This document shows positions 1 through 11,200 of a DNA stretch of 64,000 bases, in pieces (the first letter of the stretch is position 1; each line of letters opens with the position of its first letter). The DNA lies in contig WTGB01000166.1 of assembly GCA_011523735.1 (NCBI GenBank), positions 1 to 64,000 on the forward strand, given 5' to 3'. A program made the translations under genes and the position numbers. The notes under the pieces were generated by a model that was not told the origin of the DNA, ran no database searches, and saw only the letters and a program-made list of their open reading frames with translations. This stretch comes from Chloroflexota bacterium. GTDB lineage: Bacteria > Chloroflexota > Anaerolineae > Aggregatilineales > Phototrophicaceae.

Positions 1-545
1 GGCGGCTGGACACCTTGTCACGCATCCTGATCGACATGGTGCTGGTGATACCCACTCTGCCTCTGCTGCTGATGCTGGCGGCTTATATCGAACGCTGGGA
101 CTTATACAAGCTATCGCTGATACTGGGATTGTTCGGCTGGTCATTTGTGGCGCGGGTCATCAGGCCGCAGGTTCAGAGCCTGCGCGAACGCAGTTATGTC
201 GATCTGGCGGTGCTATCGGGCGAAAACTCGCTTGAGATCGTCTTTCTCGAACTGCTGCCGCCGCTGCTGCCGTATATCGGTTACGTCTTCTCCTTGAGCA
301 TCGTCGGATCGATGCTGGCGGAAGCCGGCTTGCAGATTATCGGCTTGGGCGCGGGGGGCTTGCCCACGCTCGGTTTCATGATCGCCAAAGGCTTCCGCGA
401 GAGCGTCATCGCCGTGGGCTTGTTGGGACAGATGATTCTACCTGCCGGCGCGCTGATCTATGTCTTCCTGGCGCTGAACTTGATCAACACCGGCTTGGAC
501 GAGGTTTTCAACCCACGCTTGAAGACGACAGTCGAGGGCGCTTAG
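1..545 (+). CDS. ABC transporter permease, dipeptide/oligopeptide (DppC-like), 5' truncated by window edge
   Basis: Reading frame open to the left edge; hydrophobic multi-TM protein; followed directly by two oligopeptide-type ATPase genes. Confidence 0.8.
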   Translation, partial: RLDTLSRILIDMVLVIPTLPLLLMLAAYIERWDLYKLSLILGLFGWSFVARVIRPQVQSLRERSYVDLAVLSGENSLEIVFLELLPPLLPYIGYVFSLSIVGSMLAEAGLQIIGLGAGGLPTLGFMIAKGFRESVIAVGLLGQMILPAGALIYVFLALNLINTGLDEVFNPRLKTTVEGA

Positions 546-548
546 GCG

Positions 549-1532
549 ATGGCGGCGCTTCTGGAGATTCGCGGGCTGTCGGCCGGCTTGCAGGGACGTC
601 GCTCGGTCACAGAGGTAGTCAGCAATGTCGACCTGGATGTCCAGTCCGGCGAGATTCTGGGGGTGGTGGGCGAGTCTGGCTGCGGCAAGAGCACGCTGGC
701 GACCGCCATCATGCGTCTGCTAGTGCCGCCGCAAGTGCTGCAATCGGGCACGTTGACGATGAATCTCAAAGATGGCAGCAGGTATGAATTACTGAATCTG
801 TCCCCAAGAGCGCTGCGCGAACTGCGCTGGCGCCACTTGTCCTACATTCCGCAGGGTTCGATGAACTCCTTGAATCCGGTTCTGCGCGTCGGGCGCCAAA
901 TGACCGATACGTTGATACAGCACGGGCTTTCCCAGGCAGAAGCGCATGAACGCTCAGTCGCGGCGCTGCAATTGGTCAATCTGGAACCGAGGCTTCTGGA
1001 CAGCTACCCCCATGAGCTGAGCGGCGGCATGCGCCAGCGTGTCATCATCGCGGCGGCGGTGAGCATGCGCCCGGCTTTGATCGTTGCCGATGAGTTGACC
1101 ACGGCGCTTGACGTCGTCACGCAGCGGCAAATTTTGCAGGAATTGACCAACATCCGCGACGAACTTGGCGCGACGATCATTCTCATCACGCATGATATGG
1201 GCGTGGTCGCGCAGATCGCCGATCGGGTCGCCGTCATGTATGCCGGCAAGATCGCCGAATTGGGGGCTGTGAATGGCATATTCGAGGCGCCCCTCCATCC
1301 TTATTCGCAAGGACTTATCGGGTCGATTCCGCGGGAAAGCGGTCAGCGCATTGCTGGCTTGCCGGGCGAGGCGCCGAGCCCCTGGAATTACCCGGCGGGC
1401 TGCCGTTTTCATCCGCGCTGCTCAAAGGTGTTTGAACCTTGCAGCGAGTATGAACCGGGATTGCGGACACAGGGATCGGGACGCTGGGCGGCTTGCCACT
1501 TATATGATGCCGAGGTTGTTTCCGATGCCTGA
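549..1532 (+). CDS. Oligopeptide/dipeptide ABC transporter ATP-binding protein (DppD-like)
   Basis: Walker A GESGCGKST, signature LSGGMRQR, Walker B ALIVADELTTALD, C-terminal oligopeptide-family Cys-rich HPRCS motif. Confidence 0.92.
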   Translation: MAALLEIRGLSAGLQGRRSVTEVVSNVDLDVQSGEILGVVGESGCGKSTLATAIMRLLVPPQVLQSGTLTMNLKDGSRYELLNLSPRALRELRWRHLSYIPQGSMNSLNPVLRVGRQMTDTLIQHGLSQAEAHERSVAALQLVNLEPRLLDSYPHELSGGMRQRVIIAAAVSMRPALIVADELTTALDVVTQRQILQELTNIRDELGATIILITHDMGVVAQIADRVAVMYAGKIAELGAVNGIFEAPLHPYSQGLIGSIPRESGQRIAGLPGEAPSPWNYPAGCRFHPRCSKVFEPCSEYEPGLRTQGSGRWAACHLYDAEVVSDA

Positions 1533-2496
1533 TCTTTTGCTTGTGGAAAACCTGCGGCAGATATTCGGCGGGCGCAACCAGACCGTTGCCGTGGATGATG
1601 TGTCCTTTCGCATACCGGCGGAACCGACAATCGTCAACCTGGTCGGCGAAAGCGGCAGCGGCAAATCAACCATCGCCCGCATCATTTTGGGCTTGCTGCA
1701 TCCGACCGCCGGTCGCGTACTGTATGAAGGCGCAGATATCTTCACGCGCGACCGCAAATGGCAGCGCAAATTCCGGGGAGAGGTCCAGGCGGTCTTCCAG
1801 GATCCTTACAGCGTATACAACCCGGTTTACAAGGCGGAACGCGTCCTGAGGTTAGTCATCCGCAAATTCGGGCTGGCCAAAAGCAGTGCGGAGGCGCAAA
1901 CGCTGATGGAGGAGGCCTTGCGGGCGGTGGATCTGCGGCCGGAAGAAGTGCTGGACAGGCATCCTCACCAATTGAGCGGCGGGCAGCGACAGCGCTTGAT
2001 GCTGGCGCGAGTCTACTTGATGCGTCCGCGCTTGATCATCGCGGATGAGCCGGTGTCGATGATCGATGCCGGCATGCGGGCGTCTTTTCTGAACATCCTG
2101 CTGGATTTCCGCGATTCGCACGGCATCTCTACCTTGTTCATTACTCACGACCTCTCAACGGCGATGTACCTGGGAGGCGAGATCATCGTGCTCTATCAGG
2201 GTCGGATCATGGAACAGGGGGAGACGCGGGGCGTGATGCAAGCGCCGCAGCATCCTTATGCCCAGTTGTTGATCAGCTCGATCCCGACGCCTGATCCACG
2301 CCGCCGCTGGGAAGAGGACTTGTCGACGGGTCCCCTGGCGGAGATCGAGTTGTCCGCGGCGCTGGAACGCGACCGCTGCCTCTTTGCCGATCGCTGTCCG
2401 CAGGTGATGAAGCGTTGCTGGACTGCGCGCCCGAAACTCGGTCCGATTGAAGGAGAAGGCGATGATTCCCGCGAGGTTGCTTGTTATCTCTATTGA
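1525..2496 (+). CDS. Oligopeptide/dipeptide ABC transporter ATP-binding protein (DppF-like)
   Basis: Walker A GESGSGKST, LSGGQRQR, LIIADEPVS. ATG at 1525 (MPDLLLVEN) overlaps the upstream gene end by 8 bp; the track start at 1273 is too far upstream. Confidence 0.9.
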   Translation: MPDLLLVENLRQIFGGRNQTVAVDDVSFRIPAEPTIVNLVGESGSGKSTIARIILGLLHPTAGRVLYEGADIFTRDRKWQRKFRGEVQAVFQDPYSVYNPVYKAERVLRLVIRKFGLAKSSAEAQTLMEEALRAVDLRPEEVLDRHPHQLSGGQRQRLMLARVYLMRPRLIIADEPVSMIDAGMRASFLNILLDFRDSHGISTLFITHDLSTAMYLGGEIIVLYQGRIMEQGETRGVMQAPQHPYAQLLISSIPTPDPRRRWEEDLSTGPLAEIELSAALERDRCLFADRCPQVMKRCWTARPKLGPIEGEGDDSREVACYLY

Positions 2497-2531
2497 AGCT
2501 CTGGTTGCCAAAGCAGATAAGGAACTGACCG

Positions 2532-5500
2532 ATGGGCGAATTCCCGGCTGAGACGATTTCGTTCAGTGGCATGAATTGGTTCATTCATGAAGGCATAGAT
2601 GCCGCCGATGGGCTTGAGCTGGCGGACATCCCAGGGTCCGGCTGGATTCCAGCGGCCGTGCCGGGGAACATCCAGGCCGACCTCGAAGCGGCGCGCCAAC
2701 TCCTGCCGCTCTGGTACGGCGCTGGCGACCCCCGCTTGGCGGAAGCGGCGCAGAAGGACTGGTGGTATCGTCTGGACTTCACCGTGCCCGATAGCTTCGC
2801 GGACAAGCGACTGAAGCTGCTATTCGACGGCGTCGATCATGCTTGTGACGTCTGGCTGAATGGCCAGCATTTGGGAAGGCACGAGGGCATGTTCCGGCGC
2901 TTTGGTTTTGAAGTTGCCGATATCATTCAGCCCGGAGAAACCAATTGCCTGGCACTCAAGATCGACCGGATCCCCGCTGAATTGGTACACATTCTTGCAG
3001 CTTCCGACGGCGCTATGAGCGGCGGCGGTCCGGACTACCCGCGCGAATGGGGTCCCGATTTCTTCGTCCATGGCATCAACCAGACCCGGCAGCTCTTGCG
3101 CGACCTCAAAAGCCCGACCAACTTCGGCTGGGATTGGGGCGTCAATATCTACACGCTGGGCATCTGGCAGGATGCGCGCCTTGAGGCCACCGGCGACGCC
3201 CGAATCGAATACATGCAGGTCGTCACGGAACTTCATGATGACAAGCGCCGGGCACATGTCCGGCTGGAGTTGGAAGTCGATAGCTTGATGGCATTGAATG
3301 CCGCCGTCGTTTGCAACATATCCGGACCTGGTCAAGCTGCCGCGGCTGAAGTCGAAGCTGCGCTGATTCCTGGCGAGAACAAGATTGCAACTTATATTTG
3401 GCTGGAGGAGCCGGCTCTGTGGTGGCCGAACGGGCAGGGCGATCAGCCCTTGCATTCGCTGGAAGTCGAGCTGCTGGATTCGCCGACCGGCGCTGTCCTC
3501 GACCGGCGTGATACGCGCTTTGGCATTCGCGATATCCGCTGGGAACAAGTTGAGGGCGCTCCGCCCGATTTCATCAATCCCTTCCAATTGGTCATCAATG
3601 GCCGCCCGATTCGCATGTTGGGCTCGAATATTCTGCCGCCGGATCTGCTCTTTGGTCGCATGAATGAGCGTGGCGTCCGGCTCATTGAGTTGGCGGCGGA
3701 AGCCGGGATGAACACGCTGCGCGTCTGGGGGGGCGGCGTATTCCCAACCGAGGCGATGTTTGCCCGGGCGGATGAGTTGGGCATCATGCTGTCGCAAGAA
3801 TTCCCGCTGTCCAGCTGCGTGCCGGAAGACGATCCTGTATTGCTGAGCAATCTTGAAAAGACGGCCCGCCAGTTGGTCAAGCGCTCGCGGAATCACGCCT
3901 GCATTATCGAATGGACCGGCGGTAACGAGATGTGGTGGTCGCAGGGCGATGACTACCCGGCTTTGCGCTTGTTCGAGCGCGTCATCGCCGAAACCGACTA
4001 CCGCCTGTTCCGCGCGACCTGTCCGATTCAGGGCTCGCGGCACAGCCCCTGGCATTACGATCCGGAAACGCATTACAGTCATTTCAACGACGAAGACATG
4101 CGCGATACCGGCATGACTCGCGGTCAATACAAGATGATGCGTTATGGCGAATTCGGCTGTCATACGCTGGCGCACCTGGAAGTCTGGCAGCGCGAGCTCC
4201 CGTTGGCGGATCAACTGCCGCCGTACGATGAGGATAACCCGGTGCTCATCCGCAAGAATATCGCTCAGGCGGTATTCACCAAACAGCACTGGCTGCTGGA
4301 ACCGATTCTGGATGCGCTCTTTGGTCCGCTGGATTCGCTGCCGGCGATGTTGGAAGCCGGCCAGTACCTGGGCGCGCATGGTTTGCGCTATGCCGTTGAT
4401 GCCCTGCGCCGCCGCGGGAGGCGGCTCGGGGGCCTGATGACCTGGGTTTTGAACGAACCTTGGCCCAACGGTGGCGGACCGTATCATGTAGATTACGATG
4501 GCCGGCCGCTGATGATATACGACTTCCTGAAACAAGCCTTGGCTCCCGTCTCCCTCAGTTTGTGTTGCGCCTCAAACTTGTACGATCCCGATACTGGCTT
4601 GGATGCCGACCTGTGGCTGGTCAGCGATGCTCCCGAGCCCGCGGCCGACCTGCGCTGGCGCTGGCTGGTTCGTGATAGTTCCGGCTGTGTTCTGGCGGAA
4701 GCTGAGGGGGGCGCGTCAATAGAGCCCATCGAGGCGATCCGGCTGGGCGCAATCAAAACTGATCCTGTCGACGGAGACGCGCGCAATTCACCACTACTGG
4801 TTGAGCTGACGCTGAGCGATGGGTACGGCGCTGTCCTCCAAGAGCGCTTGCATATCTTTGGTTCCTCCGCTTCACAAGCGCCCCTTGCCGCTCTGTTGCC
4901 GGGTGGAGCTTCAGGCGCCCAGAGCGTCGCTCAGACGAGCTTGGAGGCGGATGTATTGTCGCATAGGCTGGATGGCGAGGGCGAGAGCCTGGAGATTGCA
5001 CTCAGCAACAGCGGCGCGATGACGGCGTTCTTCTGCGAGCCACATCCCTTGCTGGCGTATCGCACTGACTTCAGCATCGAGAACAATCACATCTGCATCC
5101 CGCCGGGCGAGTCCCACGCGATAGTCATTCAGGCGCCACTCGATTCCCAAACGGAGTTGACGCTGGCGCAGACGGGCTGGCGTCTTTCTTGTTGGAACGC
5201 CGCGGACATTGTGATCCCGCCGAGCGATGATGTGATTTTCTCAATCGGCCGGCGAGACGCGATGACGCGCGAGTTTATGGGCGAAGCCGATTTATCTCGA
5301 ACTGATGACAAGCGTGAGGTCGTCATTCGGGGCAACCGCCCCGATCCGGCTAAGCTGCCCTGGCTGATGGCGGACGGGCATACAGTCACCTTCGAATTTG
5401 ATGTCGCAAGCCAGGCCGGGCAGGCCGCGCGATTGTGTTTGCACACGGGCGATCAAGACAGCGTTCAAGCGCCGCAAGTGAATGTCGCTGTTAACGGTCA

Positions 5501-5693
5501 CCAGTTTGACGGGGCGCTCTCCCGCGGCTATGGGTTACAGCGGGAGGATCCAGACCATCTGGCGTCGCCGCAGACGCTTGTGCTTGATCTGCCCCTTGGG
5601 ACGCTGGCGCCGGGTCGAAACAGGATAGAGCTGCGCCTTAACAATGCCAGTTGGTTCACCTGGGATGCGATAGATCTGGTTCGACGGGGGTAA
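2532..5693 (+). CDS. Beta-mannosidase-like glycoside hydrolase (GH2)
   Basis: 1053 aa; GH2 architecture; NTLRVWGGGVFP and WTGGNEMWW motifs typical of beta-mannosidases. Confidence 0.88.
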   Translation: MGEFPAETISFSGMNWFIHEGIDAADGLELADIPGSGWIPAAVPGNIQADLEAARQLLPLWYGAGDPRLAEAAQKDWWYRLDFTVPDSFADKRLKLLFDGVDHACDVWLNGQHLGRHEGMFRRFGFEVADIIQPGETNCLALKIDRIPAELVHILAASDGAMSGGGPDYPREWGPDFFVHGINQTRQLLRDLKSPTNFGWDWGVNIYTLGIWQDARLEATGDARIEYMQVVTELHDDKRRAHVRLELEVDSLMALNAAVVCNISGPGQAAAAEVEAALIPGENKIATYIWLEEPALWWPNGQGDQPLHSLEVELLDSPTGAVLDRRDTRFGIRDIRWEQVEGAPPDFINPFQLVINGRPIRMLGSNILPPDLLFGRMNERGVRLIELAAEAGMNTLRVWGGGVFPTEAMFARADELGIMLSQEFPLSSCVPEDDPVLLSNLEKTARQLVKRSRNHACIIEWTGGNEMWWSQGDDYPALRLFERVIAETDYRLFRATCPIQGSRHSPWHYDPETHYSHFNDEDMRDTGMTRGQYKMMRYGEFGCHTLAHLEVWQRELPLADQLPPYDEDNPVLIRKNIAQAVFTKQHWLLEPILDALFGPLDSLPAMLEAGQYLGAHGLRYAVDALRRRGRRLGGLMTWVLNEPWPNGGGPYHVDYDGRPLMIYDFLKQALAPVSLSLCCASNLYDPDTGLDADLWLVSDAPEPAADLRWRWLVRDSSGCVLAEAEGGASIEPIEAIRLGAIKTDPVDGDARNSPLLVELTLSDGYGAVLQERLHIFGSSASQAPLAALLPGGASGAQSVAQTSLEADVLSHRLDGEGESLEIALSNSGAMTAFFCEPHPLLAYRTDFSIENNHICIPPGESHAIVIQAPLDSQTELTLAQTGWRLSCWNAADIVIPPSDDVIFSIGRRDAMTREFMGEADLSRTDDKREVVIRGNRPDPAKLPWLMADGHTVTFEFDVASQAGQAARLCLHTGDQDSVQAPQVNVAVNGHQFDGALSRGYGLQREDPDHLASPQTLVLDLPLGTLAPGRNRIELRLNNASWFTWDAIDLVRRG

Positions 5694-6002
5694 GCGGTCG
5701 GCAGCCGGTCACAAGGCGACGGGCGCAACCCCTTCAGGTCCTCGAATCGGAAGTCAGACCATGCGTTTCGCTTTAGCTGATAAAGGAATCGCCGAAACTA
5801 TGTGGTGGCTTTGATGGCGTTTTGCACATCGGAAGAAAACAAGATACACTTTCGCCAAGCGGAATTTCAGGTTTTGCCCTGGTCAATATGTGTCTTTCGG
5901 CGAAGTTGCTGGAAGGTTCACCAAGGGCAAGATAATATTCCGCTGATAGCAAGTTCGCTTCATTTGCGCTGAGTGATTCTTGATAAAGAAGTGGAGGAAT
6001 AC

Positions 6003-6470
<468 letters not shown>

Positions 6471-6480
6471 GGGGTGAGCC

Positions 6481-8829
6481 ATGACAACTCGAATTTTTGG
6501 TTCGGGAATCAAGCGGCGGGAAGACCCGCGGCTGATCACCGGCGAAGCGCGTTATACCGATGACATCAAGCTGCCCGGCGTTTTGCACATGGCGGTGGTG
6601 CGCAGTCCCTACGCGCATGCCAATATCGTCAGCATCGACAGTTCGGCGGCTGAGGCGATGGACGGTGTCGTTGCCGTGTACACCGGCGACGATATAGAAG
6701 GTCTCGCGGGTTTGCCGACCGCTTGGCTGATACCCGACAGCGACCTGAAAACGCCGGAACATCCGGCGCTGGCCAAGGGCAAGGTCCGTTACGTCGGCGA
6801 TGGCGTGGCGATCGTGCTGGCGGATGACCGCTACCGGGCGCAGGACGCGGCCGACGCGGTGGTCGTCGATTATGAGGAGCTGCCGGCGGTCATCGACCCG
6901 GAAGAGGCGGCGGGCGAAGGCGCGCCACTCATCCATGATGACGTCGAAGGCAACATCGCCTTCCGCTGGGTGATGGGCGATCGCGATGCCAGCGATGCCG
7001 TGTTTAACGGAGCTGATGTGGTCGTATCGGAGCGGATCTTGCAGCAGCGGCTTTTGCCGACGGCGATGGAGCCGCGCGCGGCGATGGCGCAATACAACGG
7101 GGCGACGCAGGAACTGACGCTTTGGTGCACATCGCAGAATCCGCATATTCACCGCTTTATCATCAGCGCTGTGACCGGCTTGAACGAAAATAAGGTGCGG
7201 GTGATCGCGCCGGAAGTCGGTGGCGGCTTCGGCAGCAAGATCCCCTGCTATCCGGACGAGGCGCTGGTCAGCTGGGCGGCGATGAAGCTGGGCGTGCCGG
7301 TGAAATGGACCGAGACGCGCTCCGAGAATTATTTGATCACGATCCACGGGCGCGACCACGTGCAGCATGTCGAGATGGCGGCCAGCAATGATGGCAAGCT
7401 GCTTGGCGTGCGGGCAACTGTTTACGCCGGCATGGGCGGTTATCTGTCGACAGCGGCGCCGGGCATTCCGACGATTTTGCACGGCTTGCTCTATGTCGGT
7501 CCTTATACCATGGACAGCGTCTTCTGCGAGTCGATAGGTGTGATGACCAACGGAACGCCGACCGATGCCTATCGCGGCGCGGGACGCCCGGAAGCGACTT
7601 TCCTGCTTGAGCGGATGGTCGATAATGTGGCGCGCGCGATCGATATGGACCCGGCCGAATTGCGGCGCAAGAACCTCATCCCCGCTTTCGAGGACGGCTA
7701 TGAAGTCGCCACCACGCTGATTTATGACAGCGGCGACTACCCGACGGCTTTTGAGAAAGCGCTGGGCATGGCTGGCTACGATGACTTCCGTCAAGCGCAG
7801 GCGGATGCCCTCGCTGAAGGACGCTACCTGGGCATCGGCGTGACTGCTTACACCGAGATGTGCGGTTTGGGTCCCAGTCAAGTCGCGGGGGCGGTTGGCT
7901 TCCAGGGCGGCTTGTGGGAGAGCGCCACAGTTCGTGTGACGCCGACGGGCAAGGTGCAGGCGCTGATTGGCGCTTCGCCGCATGGTCAAGGCTCGGAGAC
8001 GACGCTGGCGCAGATCATCTCGGAGGAGCTCGGCTTCCCGGTCGAGGATATTGAAGTGGTGCATGGCGACACGACCGAGACGCCGATGGGTTGGGGCACT
8101 TATGGCAGCCGCACGACGCCGGTCACTGGCGCGGCGCTGGCGCATGCCTCGCGCAAGCTGAAGGAGAAGGCGCGCGTCTTGGCGGCGCATCTCATGGAAG
8201 CGAATGTCGATGACATCGAATACGCCGATGGCAGCTTCTCGGTGAAGGGTTCGCCCGATCAAGCGCAGAGCATCCAGGATGTGGCTTTGATGGCGCACCT
8301 GGCTTGGAATATGCCGGAGGGTATGGACCCGGGCTTTGAGGAATCGCAGTTCTACGATCCGCCGAACTTCGTCTATCCTTTCGGTACGCACATCGCCATT
8401 GTCGAAGTTGATGCGGACACTGGCGAGATAGAGTTGCAGCGCTATATCGCGGTGGATGACTGCGGACCGCAGATCAACCCGGAGATTGTCGCCGGGCAGA
8501 TCCACGGCGGCGTGGTGCAAGGCGCGGCGCAGGCGCTCTGCGAGGGCGCGATTTATAGCGATGATGGGCAGTTGCTGACCGGCAGCATGATGGACTACTG
8601 CATGCCCAAGGCGGATATGTTCCCCAATTTCGAACTGGGCGAGACGGTGACGCCCTCGCCGCATCATCCGGTGGGTGTCAAGGGTGTTGGCGAGACTGGC
8701 ACCATCGCCAGTACGCCGACGGTCTACAATGCGGTGTTGGATGCGCTGGCGCCGCTGGGTGTGAAACAGATTGACATGCCGCTGACATCGGCGAAGGTGT
8801 GGGGGGCGATTCAGTCTGCCCGCTCATAA
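6481..8829 (+). CDS. Molybdopterin-binding large subunit, aerobic-type CO dehydrogenase/xanthine dehydrogenase family (form II CoxL-like)
   Basis: 782 aa; GGGFGSK, AYRGAGRPEA, C-terminal VKGVGETG motifs. Confidence 0.92.
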   Translation: MTTRIFGSGIKRREDPRLITGEARYTDDIKLPGVLHMAVVRSPYAHANIVSIDSSAAEAMDGVVAVYTGDDIEGLAGLPTAWLIPDSDLKTPEHPALAKGKVRYVGDGVAIVLADDRYRAQDAADAVVVDYEELPAVIDPEEAAGEGAPLIHDDVEGNIAFRWVMGDRDASDAVFNGADVVVSERILQQRLLPTAMEPRAAMAQYNGATQELTLWCTSQNPHIHRFIISAVTGLNENKVRVIAPEVGGGFGSKIPCYPDEALVSWAAMKLGVPVKWTETRSENYLITIHGRDHVQHVEMAASNDGKLLGVRATVYAGMGGYLSTAAPGIPTILHGLLYVGPYTMDSVFCESIGVMTNGTPTDAYRGAGRPEATFLLERMVDNVARAIDMDPAELRRKNLIPAFEDGYEVATTLIYDSGDYPTAFEKALGMAGYDDFRQAQADALAEGRYLGIGVTAYTEMCGLGPSQVAGAVGFQGGLWESATVRVTPTGKVQALIGASPHGQGSETTLAQIISEELGFPVEDIEVVHGDTTETPMGWGTYGSRTTPVTGAALAHASRKLKEKARVLAAHLMEANVDDIEYADGSFSVKGSPDQAQSIQDVALMAHLAWNMPEGMDPGFEESQFYDPPNFVYPFGTHIAIVEVDADTGEIELQRYIAVDDCGPQINPEIVAGQIHGGVVQGAAQALCEGAIYSDDGQLLTGSMMDYCMPKADMFPNFELGETVTPSPHHPVGVKGVGETGTIASTPTVYNAVLDALAPLGVKQIDMPLTSAKVWGAIQSARS

Positions 8830-8838
8830 TCGAAACCA

Positions 8839-8868
8839 TGTAGGGGCGACTCTGTGAGTCGCCCGCCT
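8839..8868 (+). repeat. Intergenic stem-loop repeat TGTAGGGGCGACTCTGTGAGTCGCCCGCC
   Basis: GGGCGACTC/GAGTCGCCC stem with 3-nt loop; recurs across the window. Confidence 0.8.
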
Positions 8869-8897
8869 CGACGGGAGAAAACAGGAGGAAACAAAGA

Positions 8898-9743
8898 ATG
8901 TGGCCCAACAAATTTGATTACGCGCGGGCGGGCTCGGTTGATGAAGCGCTGGGGTTGATCGGCGATGAGGGCAAGTTCCTGGCCGGCGGGCACAGCCTGC
9001 TGCCGGTGATGAAACTCCGCTTGGCCGCGCCCGAGCAACTGGTGGATATCGGCGGGATTGACAGCTTGAGAGGCATCTCGGCCAACGGCGGACTCACGAT
9101 TGGCGCGACGACCACCCATGCCGAAATCGCGGATTCAAGCGATGTGCAGGCGATCTGCAGCGCGCTGGCGAGCGCCTGCGGGCAAGTTGGCGATCAGGCG
9201 GTGCGGAACTTCGGCACAATTGGCGGCAATATCGCCCATGCCGATCCCGCTTCCGACCCGCCGACGGTGCTGGTGGCTTGCGGCGCCACGGTTAATATCC
9301 AGGGCGCGGATGGCGCGCGCAGTGTTGGCGCGGAAGATTTTTTCGCTGATCTCTTTGAGACGGCGTTGGACGATGGCGAATTGATAACCAGCGTCAGCTT
9401 GCCGGATTTGAGCGATCATCAGATGGCCTACGCCAAGTTCCCGCATCCGGCGTCGCGGTATGCGATTGTTGGCGTTTGCGTCGCCTTGAAGATGGACGGC
9501 GGCACCTGCGAGCATGCGCATGTGGCTGTTGGCGGGGCGACGGTCAAGGCGGTCAAGTGCCGGGGCGCGGAGGCGGCGCTGGCCGGCTCGACGCTGGATG
9601 ATGCGGCTGTAGGCGCTGCGGCCGAAGCGGTCAAAGCCGACATTGCCGACTGGCTGGCGGGCGACATCGCCTATCCGGAAACGTATCGGCAGCAGATGGC
9701 GGGCGTCTTCCTCAAGCGCGCGATTGCTGCGGCGACTGGGTAA
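8898..9743 (+). CDS. FAD-binding medium subunit of xanthine dehydrogenase/CO dehydrogenase-family enzyme
   Basis: AGGHSLLP and TIGGNIAHADPASD FAD-binding motifs (CoxM family). Confidence 0.92.
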   Translation: MWPNKFDYARAGSVDEALGLIGDEGKFLAGGHSLLPVMKLRLAAPEQLVDIGGIDSLRGISANGGLTIGATTTHAEIADSSDVQAICSALASACGQVGDQAVRNFGTIGGNIAHADPASDPPTVLVACGATVNIQGADGARSVGAEDFFADLFETALDDGELITSVSLPDLSDHQMAYAKFPHPASRYAIVGVCVALKMDGGTCEHAHVAVGGATVKAVKCRGAEAALAGSTLDDAAVGAAAEAVKADIADWLAGDIAYPETYRQQMAGVFLKRAIAAATG

Positions 9744-9771
9744 CGGCGGAACCCAATCCAATCAACATGTT

Positions 9772-9843
9772 TGTAGAGGGCGATCTGTTGGGTCGCCCTT
9801 GTTCTTGTCTGGTGGCAGGCGGCCTGCTAGGTCGCCCCTACAG
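9772..9843. repeat. Inverted pair of the intergenic stem-loop repeat
   Basis: TGTAGAGGGCGATCTGTTGGGTCGCCC forward, then GGCGGCCTGCTAGGTCGCCCCTACA reverse. Confidence 0.7.
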
Positions 9844-9857
9844 TACCCGGTTGAAAT

Positions 9858-10958
9858 TCAAAATACGATCAGGCCCCGCGCAAGTTCGCCTTTGACCAGG
9901 TCGGCGTACGCCTCGTTGATTTGCTCGAGACGATAAGTCCGCGTGATCAATTCGCGCAGCTTGAGCTTGCCAGCGGCATAGAGGTTGAGCAGGCGCGGAA
10001 TATCCCGCCGCGGACTGCATGAGCCATAGAAGCTGCCGCGGATGGTTAACTCGGATCGGGTGATCTTGGCGGCGGGCAAGCCGGTGACGCTGTCATCAGG
10101 GGCGGTGCCAACCAGCGTCAACTGTCCGCCGGGGCGCAGGGCGCGGAAAGCGACTTCCTGCAGCGCGGGTATGCCGGCCGCTTCGAAAACATAATCTGCG
10201 CCGCGGTTGTCGGTTAGCGTCTGGATGCGGCGCACTATGGCATCGTCGTAATGCAGCGTATGCGTCGCGCCGAAATCGAGCGCCGGCGACAGTTTCTTCT
10301 CGTTGGCATCGACGGCGATGATGGGATGAGCGCCGCAGAGTCGGGCGCCCTGTATGATGTTGAGGCCGACGCCGCCAGCGCCAAAGACCGCGACGCTCGC
10401 GCCGGGCTTAACCGCCGCGGTGTACATAGCGGCACCGACACCGGTGGCGACAGCGCAGCCCGCCAAGGCAGCCAACTCCAGCGGGATATCTCGGCGGATG
10501 GGCAGGCAACTCTCCTCCCGTATAATGGCATATTCGGCGAAGGCACCCAAGCCAGCGAGAATATGAACCGGCTCGCCCTTCCAGCGGATTCGCGATTTTC
10601 CATCGGCTTGCAGGCCCGTCGCCAGCAGCGGCGTAAAAGTTCCGCAGAGGTTGGGCTTTCCGCCATTGCAGTAGAAGCAATCGCCGCAGGCCGGCGCCCA
10701 GATGAAGGCGACGTGATCGCCCGGGGCGACGCGCTGGACGCCGGGTCCGATCGCTTGGACGATGCCGGCGCCTTCGTGCCCGGCGATCATGGGCATGGGT
10801 TTGGGGGCAGTGCCGATGGCCACGCGCCAATCGCTGCGACAGACGCCGCTGGCCGCGATCTTGACCAGCACTTCATTGTCAGCTGGCGGATCAAGCGCGA
10901 CCGTGTCGATCTGGAAGCGTCCGTTTGGCGCGCTGAGGATGGCGGCTCGGATTTGCAT
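9858..10958 (-). CDS. Zinc-dependent alcohol dehydrogenase
   Basis: GHEGAGIV motif, structural zinc Cys cluster CGDCFYCNGGKPNLC, Rossmann VFGAGGVGLN. Confidence 0.92.
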   Translation of the reverse strand: MQIRAAILSAPNGRFQIDTVALDPPADNEVLVKIAASGVCRSDWRVAIGTAPKPMPMIAGHEGAGIVQAIGPGVQRVAPGDHVAFIWAPACGDCFYCNGGKPNLCGTFTPLLATGLQADGKSRIRWKGEPVHILAGLGAFAEYAIIREESCLPIRRDIPLELAALAGCAVATGVGAAMYTAAVKPGASVAVFGAGGVGLNIIQGARLCGAHPIIAVDANEKKLSPALDFGATHTLHYDDAIVRRIQTLTDNRGADYVFEAAGIPALQEVAFRALRPGGQLTLVGTAPDDSVTGLPAAKITRSELTIRGSFYGSCSPRRDIPRLLNLYAAGKLKLRELITRTYRLEQINEAYADLVKGELARGLIVF

Positions 10959-10975
10959 GGCTTTCGCTCTGGTTA

Positions 10976-11036
10976 GAATCCCCGCCGATTGAAGCGCTCC
11001 TCTTTGAAAGCGTCACCCTCGTTGTGATAGGCGCTT
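10976..11036 (-). pseudogene. Partial duplicate of the 3' end of the adjacent sulfite-oxidase-like gene
   Basis: Minus-strand translation AYHNEGDAFKEERFNRRGF nearly matches the C-terminus AYHNEGDPFKEERFNRRGFV of the 11337-12002 gene. Confidence 0.75.
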
Positions 11037-11130
11037 GGTCCCCCCTCGGTCCCCCGCTCAACGCTGGGGACAGAACAGTTTTTCAGCGAGCAGAATGTTG
11101 TCGTATATCTTGTACTCTCTTGGGCTTTTT

Positions 11131-11200
11131 CGGGCGGTCTGATAGGTCCCCCCTACATAATTTTCCGCTCTGGCGGGCGACTCACCGAGTCGCCCCTACA
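11131..11200 (-). repeat. Tandem pair of the intergenic stem-loop repeat, reverse orientation
   Basis: CGGGCGGTCTGATAGGTCCCCCCTACA and GGCGGGCGACTCACCGAGTCGCCCCTACA separated by 14 nt. Confidence 0.75.

Noticed and set aside
2820-4535. 571-aa minus-strand ORF
   Set aside because: Antisense to the GH2 beta-mannosidase gene; no recognisable motifs.
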